Of a DNA stretch of 64,000 nt, positions 17,381-25,561 are shown piece by piece (the stretch's first letter is position 1; the number at the start of each line of letters is the position of its first letter). The position numbers were made by a program, and so were the translations under genes. The DNA lies in the NCBI RefSeq assembly GCF_900103125.1, contig NZ_FNJV01000003.1, positions 620,001-684,000 of the forward strand, read 5' to 3'. The DNA comes from Mucilaginibacter sp. OK268. GTDB lineage: Bacteria; Bacteroidota; Bacteroidia; Sphingobacteriales; Sphingobacteriaceae. The notes beneath the pieces were generated by a model. It had not been told where the DNA came from. It saw only the letters and a list, made by a program, of their open reading frames with translations, and did no database searches.

Positions 17381-19661
17381 AATTCCCCTCAAAATCATAA
17401 ACTTTCCCTACCTCTGTCTTAAAACTATAGGCCACATCACTACCTGCTCCATCGGTTTTTGACACTTGTACATTGGTTTTTAAAGCATTAGGGCTTTGCA
17501 GCCTGCAATCTCCACCTGCTAAGGATTTAATGCTGAGCTTAACAATTTTGCCGTCTTTCCATTCCATATTGGTAATCTCAAAATCGCCGCGGGCACGCAG
17601 GCCTTGTACACTACCCGTTAGCCATCCTTTTGGCAATGCCGGTAATAATTGTAATTCGCCGGTTTGGCTTTGCAACAGCATTTCGGTTACCCCGGCTGTG
17701 TAGCCAAAGTTTCCGTCAATCTGGAACGGCGGATGAGCACAGAAAAGGTTGGAATATAAACCGCCGCCTTCGTTATAATTTACACCTGAACCGCCGACCA
17801 GTGTTATAAAATTATTCAGAATGGTATAAGCATGGTTACCATCCTGCAAACGCGCCCAGAAATTAATTTTCCATGCCATCGACCAGCCTGTGGATACATC
17901 GCCACGGGCCAGTAAGCTTACTTTGGCAGCCTTGGCCAGTTCGGGTGTTTTCAAGGTGCTAATGCGGCTACCCGGATGCAGACCAAACAGGTTGGAAGAG
18001 TGGCGGTGCGTATCTTTCGGATCATCACGGTCGGTTTCCCATTCCTGTAATTGTCCCCATTTACCAATTTTTGGTTTCAGGAGATGCTCACGCATATCGG
18101 CAACACGGTCGCGGTATGCTTTATCGATACCTAAAACATCAGTAGCTTGAATATAGTTCGTGAAAAGGTCGTACACTATTTCCTGGTCGTAAGTTACGCC
18201 GTCTTCGGTAGGGCCATGCTCTGGCGACCAGCCCTGTGGCGAAACCAGCGTTCCGTCGGGGCGACGTTTCAGGTGATCGTCCCAAAATTCTACCACTTCT
18301 TTTAAAATGGGGTAGCCAAAGTTTTTGAGATAGGCTTTATCTTGTGTAAAAGCGTAATGCTCCCAAATGCCCTGCATATACCAGGCGCTGCCGGGAGTAT
18401 TCCACAAAAAGCTGGAGCCGCCGTAAATATTATTCTCGGTTTTTACCGTCCAACCACGAACACCTGGATATTCTTTGCGGGTGCTTTCCTTTTTCACCTC
18501 GCGCATGCTGTTAATATAATCGAGGTATGGGAAATGACACTCGGACAAATTGGTTGGCTCAGCCAGCCAGTAGTTCATCTGGATGTTGATGTTGGAGTGA
18601 TAATCGCTGCGCCATGGCGGGTTATTGCTTTCATTCCATAAGCCTTGTAAGTTAGCGGGCAAGCCACCTTTACGTGATGAACTGATGAGCAAATACCTGC
18701 CGTACTGATATAATAAAGCTTCTAACTGCGGGTCGCCTTTGCTTTTATAAACCGCCAAACGCTTGTAAGTTGGTAAAGCAGCTTGCTCTGCCGGGGTATT
18801 CCCTAAATCAATAGCTACCCGGCCAAATAAAGCCTGGTAATCCTGAAGATGAGCTGCTAACAATTGAGTAAAGGTTTTACCCAGAGTAGCCGCAAGTGCC
18901 TGTTTTACTTTGATACCTGGTGCTTCGCCGCGCCAGTGTTGTTCGCGCTGGTTACTGTAATCGGTAGCAGTTGCCAGTAATAGGGTAAAACCATCGGCTT
19001 TGCTGATCACCAATTGTGAGCCGCCTTTACCATCCGATTCTACGTGGGTAGAGCCGCCTTCTGTTTTAATGGTTACTTCGCCATCATAGGCCAGGCCATT
19101 ATCCAACTTGCCGGTAATTTGTAATGTTGTACCATTAGCGGTTACCACTGAGTTATGAGCATCTTTTAATTTAATAGTGGCTGAATAGACGCCTTTTTTA
19201 TCAGCGCCAAAATGCAGTACCATCATCTTACCAGGGAAACTGCAAAAATACTCGCGTTTGTAAATTATGCCGCCGTCGGTATAGCTGATCTGTTGTACCG
19301 CCTTACTGATATCCAGCTCACGGCGATAATTTGCGGGTATTTTTTGGGTAGAATCCTTACCCTTAAAATCGATGTACAGATCGCCAAAAGCCTGGTAAGC
19401 GCCGGTTTCGTTCTCGTCGCCTGTCCACAAACTGATCTCGTTAAACTGGATATGTTCCTGGGCCAATCCGCCAAATACCATACCACCCATGCGGCCATTG
19501 CCTATGGGATAGGCTTCGGTCATCCAGTTTTTAGCGGGTTTATCATCCCAAACCAGTAAACTTTTTTGGCGCAGGCCGGGATTTACCTGTTGGGCATCTG
19601 CGGTAACCACCCATACGGTTTGCGTTAAAAAAAGCGAAAAACAAGCAATCTTTTTAATCAT
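17379..19661 (-). CDS. GH95 alpha-L-fucosidase, second copy
   Basis: A 760-residue secreted enzyme with a signal peptide (VVTADAQQ). It is clearly homologous to the GH95 gene at 11573 but diverged, so the two probably act on different fucose or L-galactose linkages. Family patterns are [51 protein letters not shown] with the likely general acid glutamate, and [17 protein letters not shown]. Full length, no missing catalytic block. It is separated from the mutarotase gene upstream by 181 bases, so it may have its own promoter. Confidence 0.95.
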   Translation of the reverse strand: MIKKIACFSLFLTQTVWVVTADAQQVNPGLRQKSLLVWDDKPAKNWMTEAYPIGNGRMGGMVFGGLAQEHIQFNEISLWTGDENETGAYQAFGDLYIDFKGKDSTQKIPANYRRELDISKAVQQISYTDGGIIYKREYFCSFPGKMMVLHFGADKKGVYSATIKLKDAHNSVVTANGTTLQITGKLDNGLAYDGEVTIKTEGGSTHVESDGKGGSQLVISKADGFTLLLATATDYSNQREQHWRGEAPGIKVKQALAATLGKTFTQLLAAHLQDYQALFGRVAIDLGNTPAEQAALPTYKRLAVYKSKGDPQLEALLYQYGRYLLISSSRKGGLPANLQGLWNESNNPPWRSDYHSNINIQMNYWLAEPTNLSECHFPYLDYINSMREVKKESTRKEYPGVRGWTVKTENNIYGGSSFLWNTPGSAWYMQGIWEHYAFTQDKAYLKNFGYPILKEVVEFWDDHLKRRPDGTLVSPQGWSPEHGPTEDGVTYDQEIVYDLFTNYIQATDVLGIDKAYRDRVADMREHLLKPKIGKWGQLQEWETDRDDPKDTHRHSSNLFGLHPGSRISTLKTPELAKAAKVSLLARGDVSTGWSMAWKINFWARLQDGNHAYTILNNFITLVGGSGVNYNEGGGLYSNLFCAHPPFQIDGNFGYTAGVTEMLLQSQTGELQLLPALPKGWLTGSVQGLRARGDFEITNMEWKDGKIVKLSIKSLAGGDCRLQSPNALKTNVQVSKTDGAGSDVAYSFKTEVGKVYDFEGN

Positions 19662-19842
19662 CAGAAACGAAAATTTATGTATTTAATTGGTTTTTATTGC
19701 TTGCTCCGGATATTTATACCATATTCTATCTCCAAAAGTACCCAGATGCAGCAATCGAGGCTAAAAATATAAATTAAATGTAATACTTACAGTTTTAATT
19801 TAAACACACATGATATTTGTTACATTTTGTCGGATATCATGA

Positions 19843-20280
19843 TCAATCGGTATGAAAAACCTCTTCCATATTTTGCCATATTTTTTGCTGGGCCGCAGCT
19901 TCTGGCAAGGGGTTCTGTGTGGGATTAGTTTCTTTCCACCAGCGTTGGGTGGTGGTATCGGCAGCCATCCGGGCCATATCTTTGTCGAAATCAGTCCCCG
20001 CATATTCAAAATAGCTGAACAGAAAATACTTGCCCTCTATTTTTTGAATGTAGATGGAATAGTTGCGGATATGGCACTCTTTGATCTTTTTTAATACCCC
20101 CGGCCAGGCTGCGGCGTGCAGTTTTTTATAGTAAGCCAGCCTTTCGGGCTTTAGGCCGGTAACCATACCAAAGCGTTTTACTTTGACGGTATCGGTTGCT
20201 GATTGTTGCGCTTGCTGATGATCACATGCCGAAAAAGCCAGCAGGCAGATGATCGCTATACAGAGTTTTTTCATATACAT
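19843..20280 (-). CDS. Lipoprotein L-fucose/L-rhamnose mutarotase (RhaM/COG3254 family)
   Basis: A 145-residue protein whose body (residues about 33-145) matches the 104-residue cytoplasmic L-rhamnose mutarotase of E. coli. Conserved positions are Tyr51-KKL-His55, the WP that follows, QRWWKET and the terminal MEEVFH. These enzymes interconvert sugar anomers. Ahead of the domain lies an extra signal peptide with a lipobox (AFSAC, cysteine 19), so it is predicted to be membrane-anchored outside the cytoplasm. It sits 6 bases after the symporter gene and two genes from L-fuconate dehydratase, which points to L-fucose as the substrate. The ATG two codons in (20274) is an alternative start. Confidence 0.85.
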   Translation of the reverse strand: MYMKKLCIAIICLLAFSACDHQQAQQSATDTVKVKRFGMVTGLKPERLAYYKKLHAAAWPGVLKKIKECHIRNYSIYIQKIEGKYFLFSYFEYAGTDFDKDMARMAADTTTQRWWKETNPTQNPLPEAAAQQKIWQNMEEVFHTD

Positions 20281-20286
20281 AACCCG

Positions 20287-21942
20287 TTATCTAAAAATGT
20301 AAAAAAGCACTACCATGATTAATACCAGCAATACCGAGAGCACTTTGTAATTCCCTAAACCGCTCCATGCCGGGCCGCGTAAAGGCTCCCAAGGCGATCG
20401 CCAGTACAATACTGAACTTTCTTTGGTATGCTGTACCGGGTAGGCATAGGATAGCGTTACCTGTATCAGCACACAGATCACAAAAAGGTAAAAAGCCATC
20501 ATCATAAATGGTATCTGCCCTATCACCGTATCCGGAAATAACTTATTCATCGCGAATACGATCACCCCAATAGCCGAACCTATCCACAAGGTATACTTGG
20601 CCGATACCGCCGACGCCTTTTTCCAGAATACACCCAGCAGGAACACGCAGGTTATGGGTGGAGCTATATGCGCGATGATATCGTTCAAGCCATCGAAAAT
20701 ACTGCCGTACCGGTTAAGCAAAGGCAGCAATGCCAGTGACAAAACCAGCGATACTCCGGCAGCTATTTTACCCACTTTTACCAGTCCGGCATCCTGTGCA
20801 TCTGGTTTATAGCGTTTATAAATATCGTAGCTCACAATGGTGGAGATGGAGTTTAAGGCACCCGAAATCTGGCTCATTAAGCCGGACAATAAGGCAGCAA
20901 CCAACACCCCTATCAATCCCTGTGGTATCAGCTGTGTGATCATGAGTGTGTAGATGCCTTTACTGTCAACTACCTCTTTTCCCGCAACAACCGATTTTAA
21001 TGCCGAAATATCCAGGTGACCGCTTTGTGCCAGTGTGTAGGCAAACAGGCCTGGCATCACAAAAATAAAAACGGGTAATATTTTAATAAAACCACAGAAC
21101 AAAGGTCCCACGCGGGCATGGTTCTCGTCCTTGGCACCCAATACTCGTTGCACAATGGTTTGATCGGCGCACCAATACCAGATCCCTAATACCGGGTAGC
21201 CTAAAAATACAGCGTACCAGGGCATTCCGCTCGGATCGCCATGTGGACGAAGCATGGAGAGTTTGTTTAATTCGCCCGTATGTTTTAATACATCAACCAT
21301 CGGTTCCCAGCCGCCCATTTTATTGTACGCGGCAATACTCATAATAATAGCGCCACCTAAAAGTACCAGGGTTTGGATAGATTCAGTCACCACCACAGCA
21401 GTCAGGCCGCCAACGATGGTATAAATGGTGGTGATGATAGAGATGACAATAACACTGGTATACATATCAACGCCAAATAAAGTATGCAGTACCACCCCAC
21501 CGGCCAATAAGGAAAAAGCGATATGAATAAGCACTGCGGATACCACGGATATGATAGCCAGCCAATCGCGACTGGCACGATCATATCTTTTCTCCAGGAA
21601 ATCGGGCAGTGTAGCCACGCCAGATTTAATATAGAATGGCGCGAAGAACAAAGCCAGCAATATGAGCGTAAAGGCCGCCATCCACTCAAAATCGCCATTG
21701 AGCAGACCTTTATCAAAGCCACTTTGGGCCAGGCTCACCAAATGCACGCAGGATATATTGGTAGCGAATAAGGCCAGACCGATCATGGGCCAGCGCAGTT
21801 TTTTACCGGCCAAAAAGTACTCCCCCGCCTCGTTATTGTTATTCCGGGTTTTACGCTGGTGGCGGATGCCCGACCATAGCCCTATAATAAAAATAAAGGC
21901 GATGTATAGGGCACTGATAACTAAATCGGGGGTGTGGATCAT
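20287..21942 (-). CDS. Sodium/solute symporter (SSS family), probably for L-fucose
   Basis: A sodium:sugar symporter of the SGLT-like SSS family with 13-14 membrane segments. Typical features are EYFLAGKKLRWPMIGLALFA in the first loop and helix 2, the GGLTAVVVTESIQTLVL region in the middle, and WYWCADQTIVQRVLGAKDENHAR, a strong sugar-symporter signature. I chose ATG 21942 (MIHTPDLVISALYI). The frame extends to a TTG at 21969, but that extension runs into the word-like repeat. Between the mutarotase and fuconate dehydratase genes it is expected to import L-fucose released by GH29/GH95. The sugar specificity is inferred from context. Confidence 0.9.
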   Translation of the reverse strand: MIHTPDLVISALYIAFIFIIGLWSGIRHQRKTRNNNNEAGEYFLAGKKLRWPMIGLALFATNISCVHLVSLAQSGFDKGLLNGDFEWMAAFTLILLALFFAPFYIKSGVATLPDFLEKRYDRASRDWLAIISVVSAVLIHIAFSLLAGGVVLHTLFGVDMYTSVIVISIITTIYTIVGGLTAVVVTESIQTLVLLGGAIIMSIAAYNKMGGWEPMVDVLKHTGELNKLSMLRPHGDPSGMPWYAVFLGYPVLGIWYWCADQTIVQRVLGAKDENHARVGPLFCGFIKILPVFIFVMPGLFAYTLAQSGHLDISALKSVVAGKEVVDSKGIYTLMITQLIPQGLIGVLVAALLSGLMSQISGALNSISTIVSYDIYKRYKPDAQDAGLVKVGKIAAGVSLVLSLALLPLLNRYGSIFDGLNDIIAHIAPPITCVFLLGVFWKKASAVSAKYTLWIGSAIGVIVFAMNKLFPDTVIGQIPFMMMAFYLFVICVLIQVTLSYAYPVQHTKESSVLYWRSPWEPLRGPAWSGLGNYKVLSVLLVLIMVVLFYIFR

Positions 21943-21956
21943 GGTTTTTTGTTTAG

Positions 21957-22075
21957 AATCAAGAGACAAGAATCAAGAGTTAAGACAAAAACTTATAGCT
22001 TTATTAACCCTCTTATGATTCTCATATCCTGATTTTACATTCTTGATTTTTCTTTTCTTGATTCTTGACTCTAAC
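21957..22075. repeat. Word-like inverted repeat built from AATCAAGA units
   Basis: The left side repeats AATCAAGAGACAAGAATCAAGAG. The right side repeats its complement (TCTTGATTCTTGACTC) after a 77-base loop. CAAGAATCAAGA (21967-21978) pairs perfectly with 22056-22067. The right edge overlaps the stop codon of the dehydratase gene. It may attenuate or stabilise transcript between dehydratase and symporter genes. Confidence 0.7.
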
Positions 22076-23300
22076 CCAACGCTATCAGATCGCAACTACT
22101 GCCTGGCTCCTGCGGGGTGATGTATACGCCGTTGGTAATATGCACCGGGTTAACAAAATGTTGTTGTAAATGCGGTATATGCTCTAAAAACAAAGCCTCG
22201 TGCCCCATCGAAATATGATTGAACAATACCAGGTGCTGATGTAGCTGCCCCATATCGCCCACATGAGGCACTACCGGTACACTATACTTTTTACATAAAA
22301 GGCTCACCGTGATAAATTCGCTTACCCCACCCACCCGCACGGCATCCACCTGGATAAAGGAGGCGCAACCGGTTTGCAGGTAGTTTTTAAAGATGATCTT
22401 ATTGGGCACATGCTCACCCAGGGCCAGCTTTACCGGGGCTACGGCATCGGCCAGTGTTTTATGAGCTAGTACGTCATCCGGGTGGGTAGGTTCCTCTACC
22501 CAGTAAGGGTTCATGCTTTTAAATTTGTTACAGATAGATATAGCCTGTGGCAGGTTCCATTGCTGGTTGGCATCGAGCATTACTTTTATATTATCACCCG
22601 CCACCTCACGAACGATGTGTGCCCTGCGGATATCCCTTTCCGGGTCAACAGAACCTACTTTAAGCTTCATGGCAGTGAAACCTTCTTCCAGCGCCTTTTT
22701 ACAGTTTTCGCGTACCTTTTCGTCGGAATAGTTGAACCATCCGATAGATGTATCATAGCCCGGATAACCGGTTTGCAAAATATTTTCCCGCTGACGACTA
22801 GTCGACCTTTGCTCCGCCAGCATTTGGATGGCCTGCGATTGGGTCAGTTCATCTTCCAGATACGAAAGATCAAGCGTGGCCACAATTTGCTCTGGCGAAA
22901 GATCGGTCAATAGTTTCCATAAGGGAACGCCTCTCTTTTTGGCCCAAAGATCATAACAGGCATTGGTAACAGAAGCCAGCGCCAGGTGCACCACACCCTT
23001 ATGCGGCCCCAGCCAACGGAATTGCTGGTCATTGGACAACTGGTTAAATAAGCGACCAAAATCGGCCATGGTTTCTTCAATATCTTTACCCACCAGTTTG
23101 CCAGCATAATAATGGGCGGCTTTGCAAACCAGGTCGTTGCCTTCGCCCAGGGTAAAGGCAAAACCAGTGCCTGTTAGTCCGCTATCATCAAACAAACGGG
23201 TTACCGCGTAGGAATAAACCGGATCGGTATGTATGGCATCACTTCCGGCGCTGCCATCAAGGGCATAGCGTACGTCGTCTACTTTGATATTCTTTATCAT
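22071..23300 (-). CDS. L-fuconate dehydratase (enolase superfamily)
   Basis: A 409-residue cytoplasmic enzyme of the mandelate-racemase branch of the enolase superfamily. It would convert L-fuconate to 2-keto-3-deoxy-L-fuconate. Fuconate dehydratase patterns are QFRWLGPHKGVVHLALASV, GYPGYDTSIGWFNYSDEKV, MKLKVG with the catalytic lysine pair, VMLDANQQW and WVEEPTHPDD with metal ligands, LGEHVPN, and PHVGDMGQLHQH for the His general acid/base. Its length is slightly below the usual 430-440. It lies 5 bases from the dehydrogenase gene. L-fuconolactonase and the final cleavage enzyme are not in this window. Confidence 0.9.
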   Translation of the reverse strand: MIKNIKVDDVRYALDGSAGSDAIHTDPVYSYAVTRLFDDSGLTGTGFAFTLGEGNDLVCKAAHYYAGKLVGKDIEETMADFGRLFNQLSNDQQFRWLGPHKGVVHLALASVTNACYDLWAKKRGVPLWKLLTDLSPEQIVATLDLSYLEDELTQSQAIQMLAEQRSTSRQRENILQTGYPGYDTSIGWFNYSDEKVRENCKKALEEGFTAMKLKVGSVDPERDIRRAHIVREVAGDNIKVMLDANQQWNLPQAISICNKFKSMNPYWVEEPTHPDDVLAHKTLADAVAPVKLALGEHVPNKIIFKNYLQTGCASFIQVDAVRVGGVSEFITVSLLCKKYSVPVVPHVGDMGQLHQHLVLFNHISMGHEALFLEHIPHLQQHFVNPVHITNGVYITPQEPGSSCDLIALG

Positions 23301-23305
23301 GTATT

Positions 23306-24103
23306 TTAGATCTGATTTAATGGGTTTGATGGATTAATAACACGACGATAGCCTAATTCAGCCCCACCGCTTACCGGTAAAATACAGCCCGTAATAAAAC
23401 GGGCCTGTTCAGATACCAGGAACAAACAAGCATCGGCCACTACATCACCCTCGGGGCAATAACCCAAAGCATGGATCCCATTCAAATAATTTTCAATCGT
23501 AAGCGGATCTGGTTGCTGCTGGCTCCAACTGCGTAACATAGGCGTCCATACACCTGCCGGGGCAACCGCGTTCACCCGGATACCATAAGGTGCGTAATCA
23601 AGCGCCATTGACTTGGTAAGCGCGTTAATGGCTCCCTTGGTTGCGCTATATGCCGCGTGGATCTCCTGTCCTATCTCCCCAACAAGACTACTGGTATTCA
23701 AAATATTTCCCTTAGTTTTTTTGAGCTCATCAATACCAAAGCGGGTGGTGTTATAAATACCTTTTACATTCACGTCAAATAGTCTATCCCACTCTTCGGC
23801 AGTAGTTTCATGTACGGCTTTGGAGGGATTCGATATACCGGCATTATTATGGATCACATCAATGTTACCAAAAACAGTTACTGTTTCGGCAATGGCTCTT
23901 TGCATGTCGCCGGCTATAGAAACATCTGCTTTTATAAACAATATCCCGCCTGCCGGCAATTTTGCCTTTGCTTCCAAAATACTGGTTTCATTATGGGAGA
24001 TGATGCTCAACCGGGCCCCGGCAGCGCTGTATACTTTGGCGCATTCTAAACCAATACCCTCGGTACCACCGGTCAAAAAAATCACTTTGTTTTTGAGTAA
24101 CAT
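23306..24103 (-). CDS. Short-chain dehydrogenase of the L-fucose pathway
   Basis: A 265-residue classical SDR with TGGTEGIG (NAD-binding glycine motif), NNAGIS, the catalytic serine in NTSSLVG and the YSATKGA pair Tyr-x3-Lys. It is the first gene of the fucose operon and lies 5 bases before the fuconate dehydratase gene. Two roles fit: L-fucose dehydrogenase (fucose to fuconolactone) or 2-keto-3-deoxy-L-fuconate dehydrogenase. Sequence alone does not decide, and only one SDR is present, so the other step must be encoded elsewhere. Confidence 0.85.
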   Translation of the reverse strand: MLLKNKVIFLTGGTEGIGLECAKVYSAAGARLSIISHNETSILEAKAKLPAGGILFIKADVSIAGDMQRAIAETVTVFGNIDVIHNNAGISNPSKAVHETTAEEWDRLFDVNVKGIYNTTRFGIDELKKTKGNILNTSSLVGEIGQEIHAAYSATKGAINALTKSMALDYAPYGIRVNAVAPAGVWTPMLRSWSQQQPDPLTIENYLNGIHALGYCPEGDVVADACLFLVSEQARFITGCILPVSGGAELGYRRVINPSNPLNQI

Positions 24104-24449
24104 ATATTTTTATAGTTAAAGTCAAGGAATCGCATCAGCTACTTAGTGTGTAGCTTTCAATACGGCATCTCCTTAAAATTTATTTACAGTATGGTTAAAT
24201 TGGTATTACAGAACAATTCAAAAGTAAAGCCCTGTGCTATTGTTTATAATAGGCAAAACATTTTTTTTAATGGATTATTCAACTAAAAATGAGTAGAAAA
24301 GTATTGGATATTGGCAAAATGCTGTCACCAGTTTACAATATGCCTTAAGTGATTGTATTTGCAGATTGTTTTATCTATAATAGCATCATATATTACGTAC
24401 AGATCTTTTGATGATGTAATATTCCACTACAAAACCAATTATTACCTTC
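24104..24449. promoter_or_regulatory. Divergent control region of the fucose locus
   Basis: This 346-base AT-rich region lies between the dehydrogenase gene (minus) and the AraC regulator gene (plus). A minus-strand TACTTTTG (24226-24219) matches the -7 consensus TAnnTTTG, but no TTG is found at the right distance upstream. AraC half-sites are expected here; I could not identify a convincing direct repeat. Confidence 0.4.
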
Positions 24450-25352
24450 ATGAACAGCAGCTTAAAAAGACGGGATGGCTTTATAGGAGAAAAGATGTTG
24501 GCTATCCCGCAAAAAATACTGCGGCATGCTAAAGATAAGAGCTCTGAGCTTTTCCGTATTTATATTACCTATATGGGCTATTTTCCGAAAGCGGCCGCTC
24601 ATTACCGCGAGCGAAGGAAGGGGTGTGATGACAATATCCTGATCTATTGCCTGCAGGGAAAGGGGCATTATATATTGGACAATAAGCGTTATGAGGTAAC
24701 ATCAAACCAGTTCATCATTATACCTGCTACAGATAAATACATCCGCTACTGGGCCGATAAGGACGATCCCTGGACAATTTATTGGGTACACTATACCGGC
24801 GACCATATCCATGCCCTTAATCAATCACTCAACCTGAATATCACCAAAGGCCCGATACAAATACCCTTTAATGAAAAAGCCATAGAGATATGGCAAAATA
24901 TCTACCAAACATTGGAAATGGGCTACAGCATAGAGAACCTGTGCAACGCCAGTTTTTGCCTGCACCATTTGATAGCTACGTTCCTGTTTCCACAGCGGCA
25001 TGTTCAACACGATAAAGAGGATGATGGCGATATCATTACCAAAACCATCAATAATATGCGTGGTAATATCAGTCAGAAACTCACTGTGGAAGATATGGCC
25101 GCCCGGCATAGTTTATCGGTATCGCATTTTTCCAATATCTTCCGGAAAGCTACCGGTATGCCACCCATTGATTATTTTATCCATCTAAAAATGCAAAAGG
25201 CCTGTCAGCTGCTTTATACTCATGATGATAAAATAAAAACCATAGCCACCACCCTTGGTTATGATGACCCTTATTACTTTTCGCGCATCTTTAAAAAGTA
25301 CGTTGGCTCATCGCCGGAACAGTATAGGGTTACGGCGAAAAATACGGGGTGA
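24450..25352 (+). CDS. AraC-family regulator with cupin sensor domain
   Basis: A 300-residue transcription factor. The N-terminal half is an AraC-type cupin (CLQGKGHYILDNKRYEV, then FIIIPATDKYIRYWAD). The C-terminal 100 residues hold two helix-turn-helix motifs, MAARHSLSVSHFSNIFRKAT and IATTLGYDDPYYFSRIFKKY. The cupin binds a sugar in known relatives. It is divergent from the fucose catabolic operon and is the obvious candidate activator, with L-fucose or a pathway intermediate as effector. An ATG slightly downstream (M16) is possible but the first gives a normal-length protein. Confidence 0.92.
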   Translation: MNSSLKRRDGFIGEKMLAIPQKILRHAKDKSSELFRIYITYMGYFPKAAAHYRERRKGCDDNILIYCLQGKGHYILDNKRYEVTSNQFIIIPATDKYIRYWADKDDPWTIYWVHYTGDHIHALNQSLNLNITKGPIQIPFNEKAIEIWQNIYQTLEMGYSIENLCNASFCLHHLIATFLFPQRHVQHDKEDDGDIITKTINNMRGNISQKLTVEDMAARHSLSVSHFSNIFRKATGMPPIDYFIHLKMQKACQLLYTHDDKIKTIATTLGYDDPYYFSRIFKKYVGSSPEQYRVTAKNTG

Positions 25353-25375
25353 TACCTTAGCGATGAGCCCCCTTC

Positions 25376-25468
25376 ATGTCATTGCGAGGAGGTACGACGA
25401 AGCAATCTCGTAGCTATTCTTATTCGTGAGAACGCGACGAGATTGCCACGCTACGCTCGCAATGACAT
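25376..25468. repeat. Palindromic repeat, family A, copy 2
   Basis: ATGTCATTGCGAG and its complement bound the element, with an inner GAAGCAATCTCGT...ACGAGATTGC pairing, as in copy 1 at 6959 but with a different loop. It lies between convergent genes (AraC and GH92). It is followed at about 25530-25558 by a short patch repeating AACTGC (CTGCCAACTGCTAACCGCAA). Confidence 0.85.
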
Positions 25469-25561
25469 ATTTTTTTATCCTTTTAAAGACGAAAAATGGG
25501 TCTTCAGTGAAGCGATGTCAGGGTAAATCTACTGCCAACTGCTAACCGCAAACTGCCCCCT

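Noticed and set aside
7111..24103. Reading the locus as a fucoidan-degrading cluster
   Set aside because: No sulfatase or GH107/GH168-type endo-enzyme is present. GH95, GH29 and alpha-galactosidase with an esterase fit plant side chains better.
24219..24226. Firm promoter call for the fucose operon
   Set aside because: Only the -7 box is present. The nearest upstream TTTTG is 27 bases away, too far for the usual spacing.
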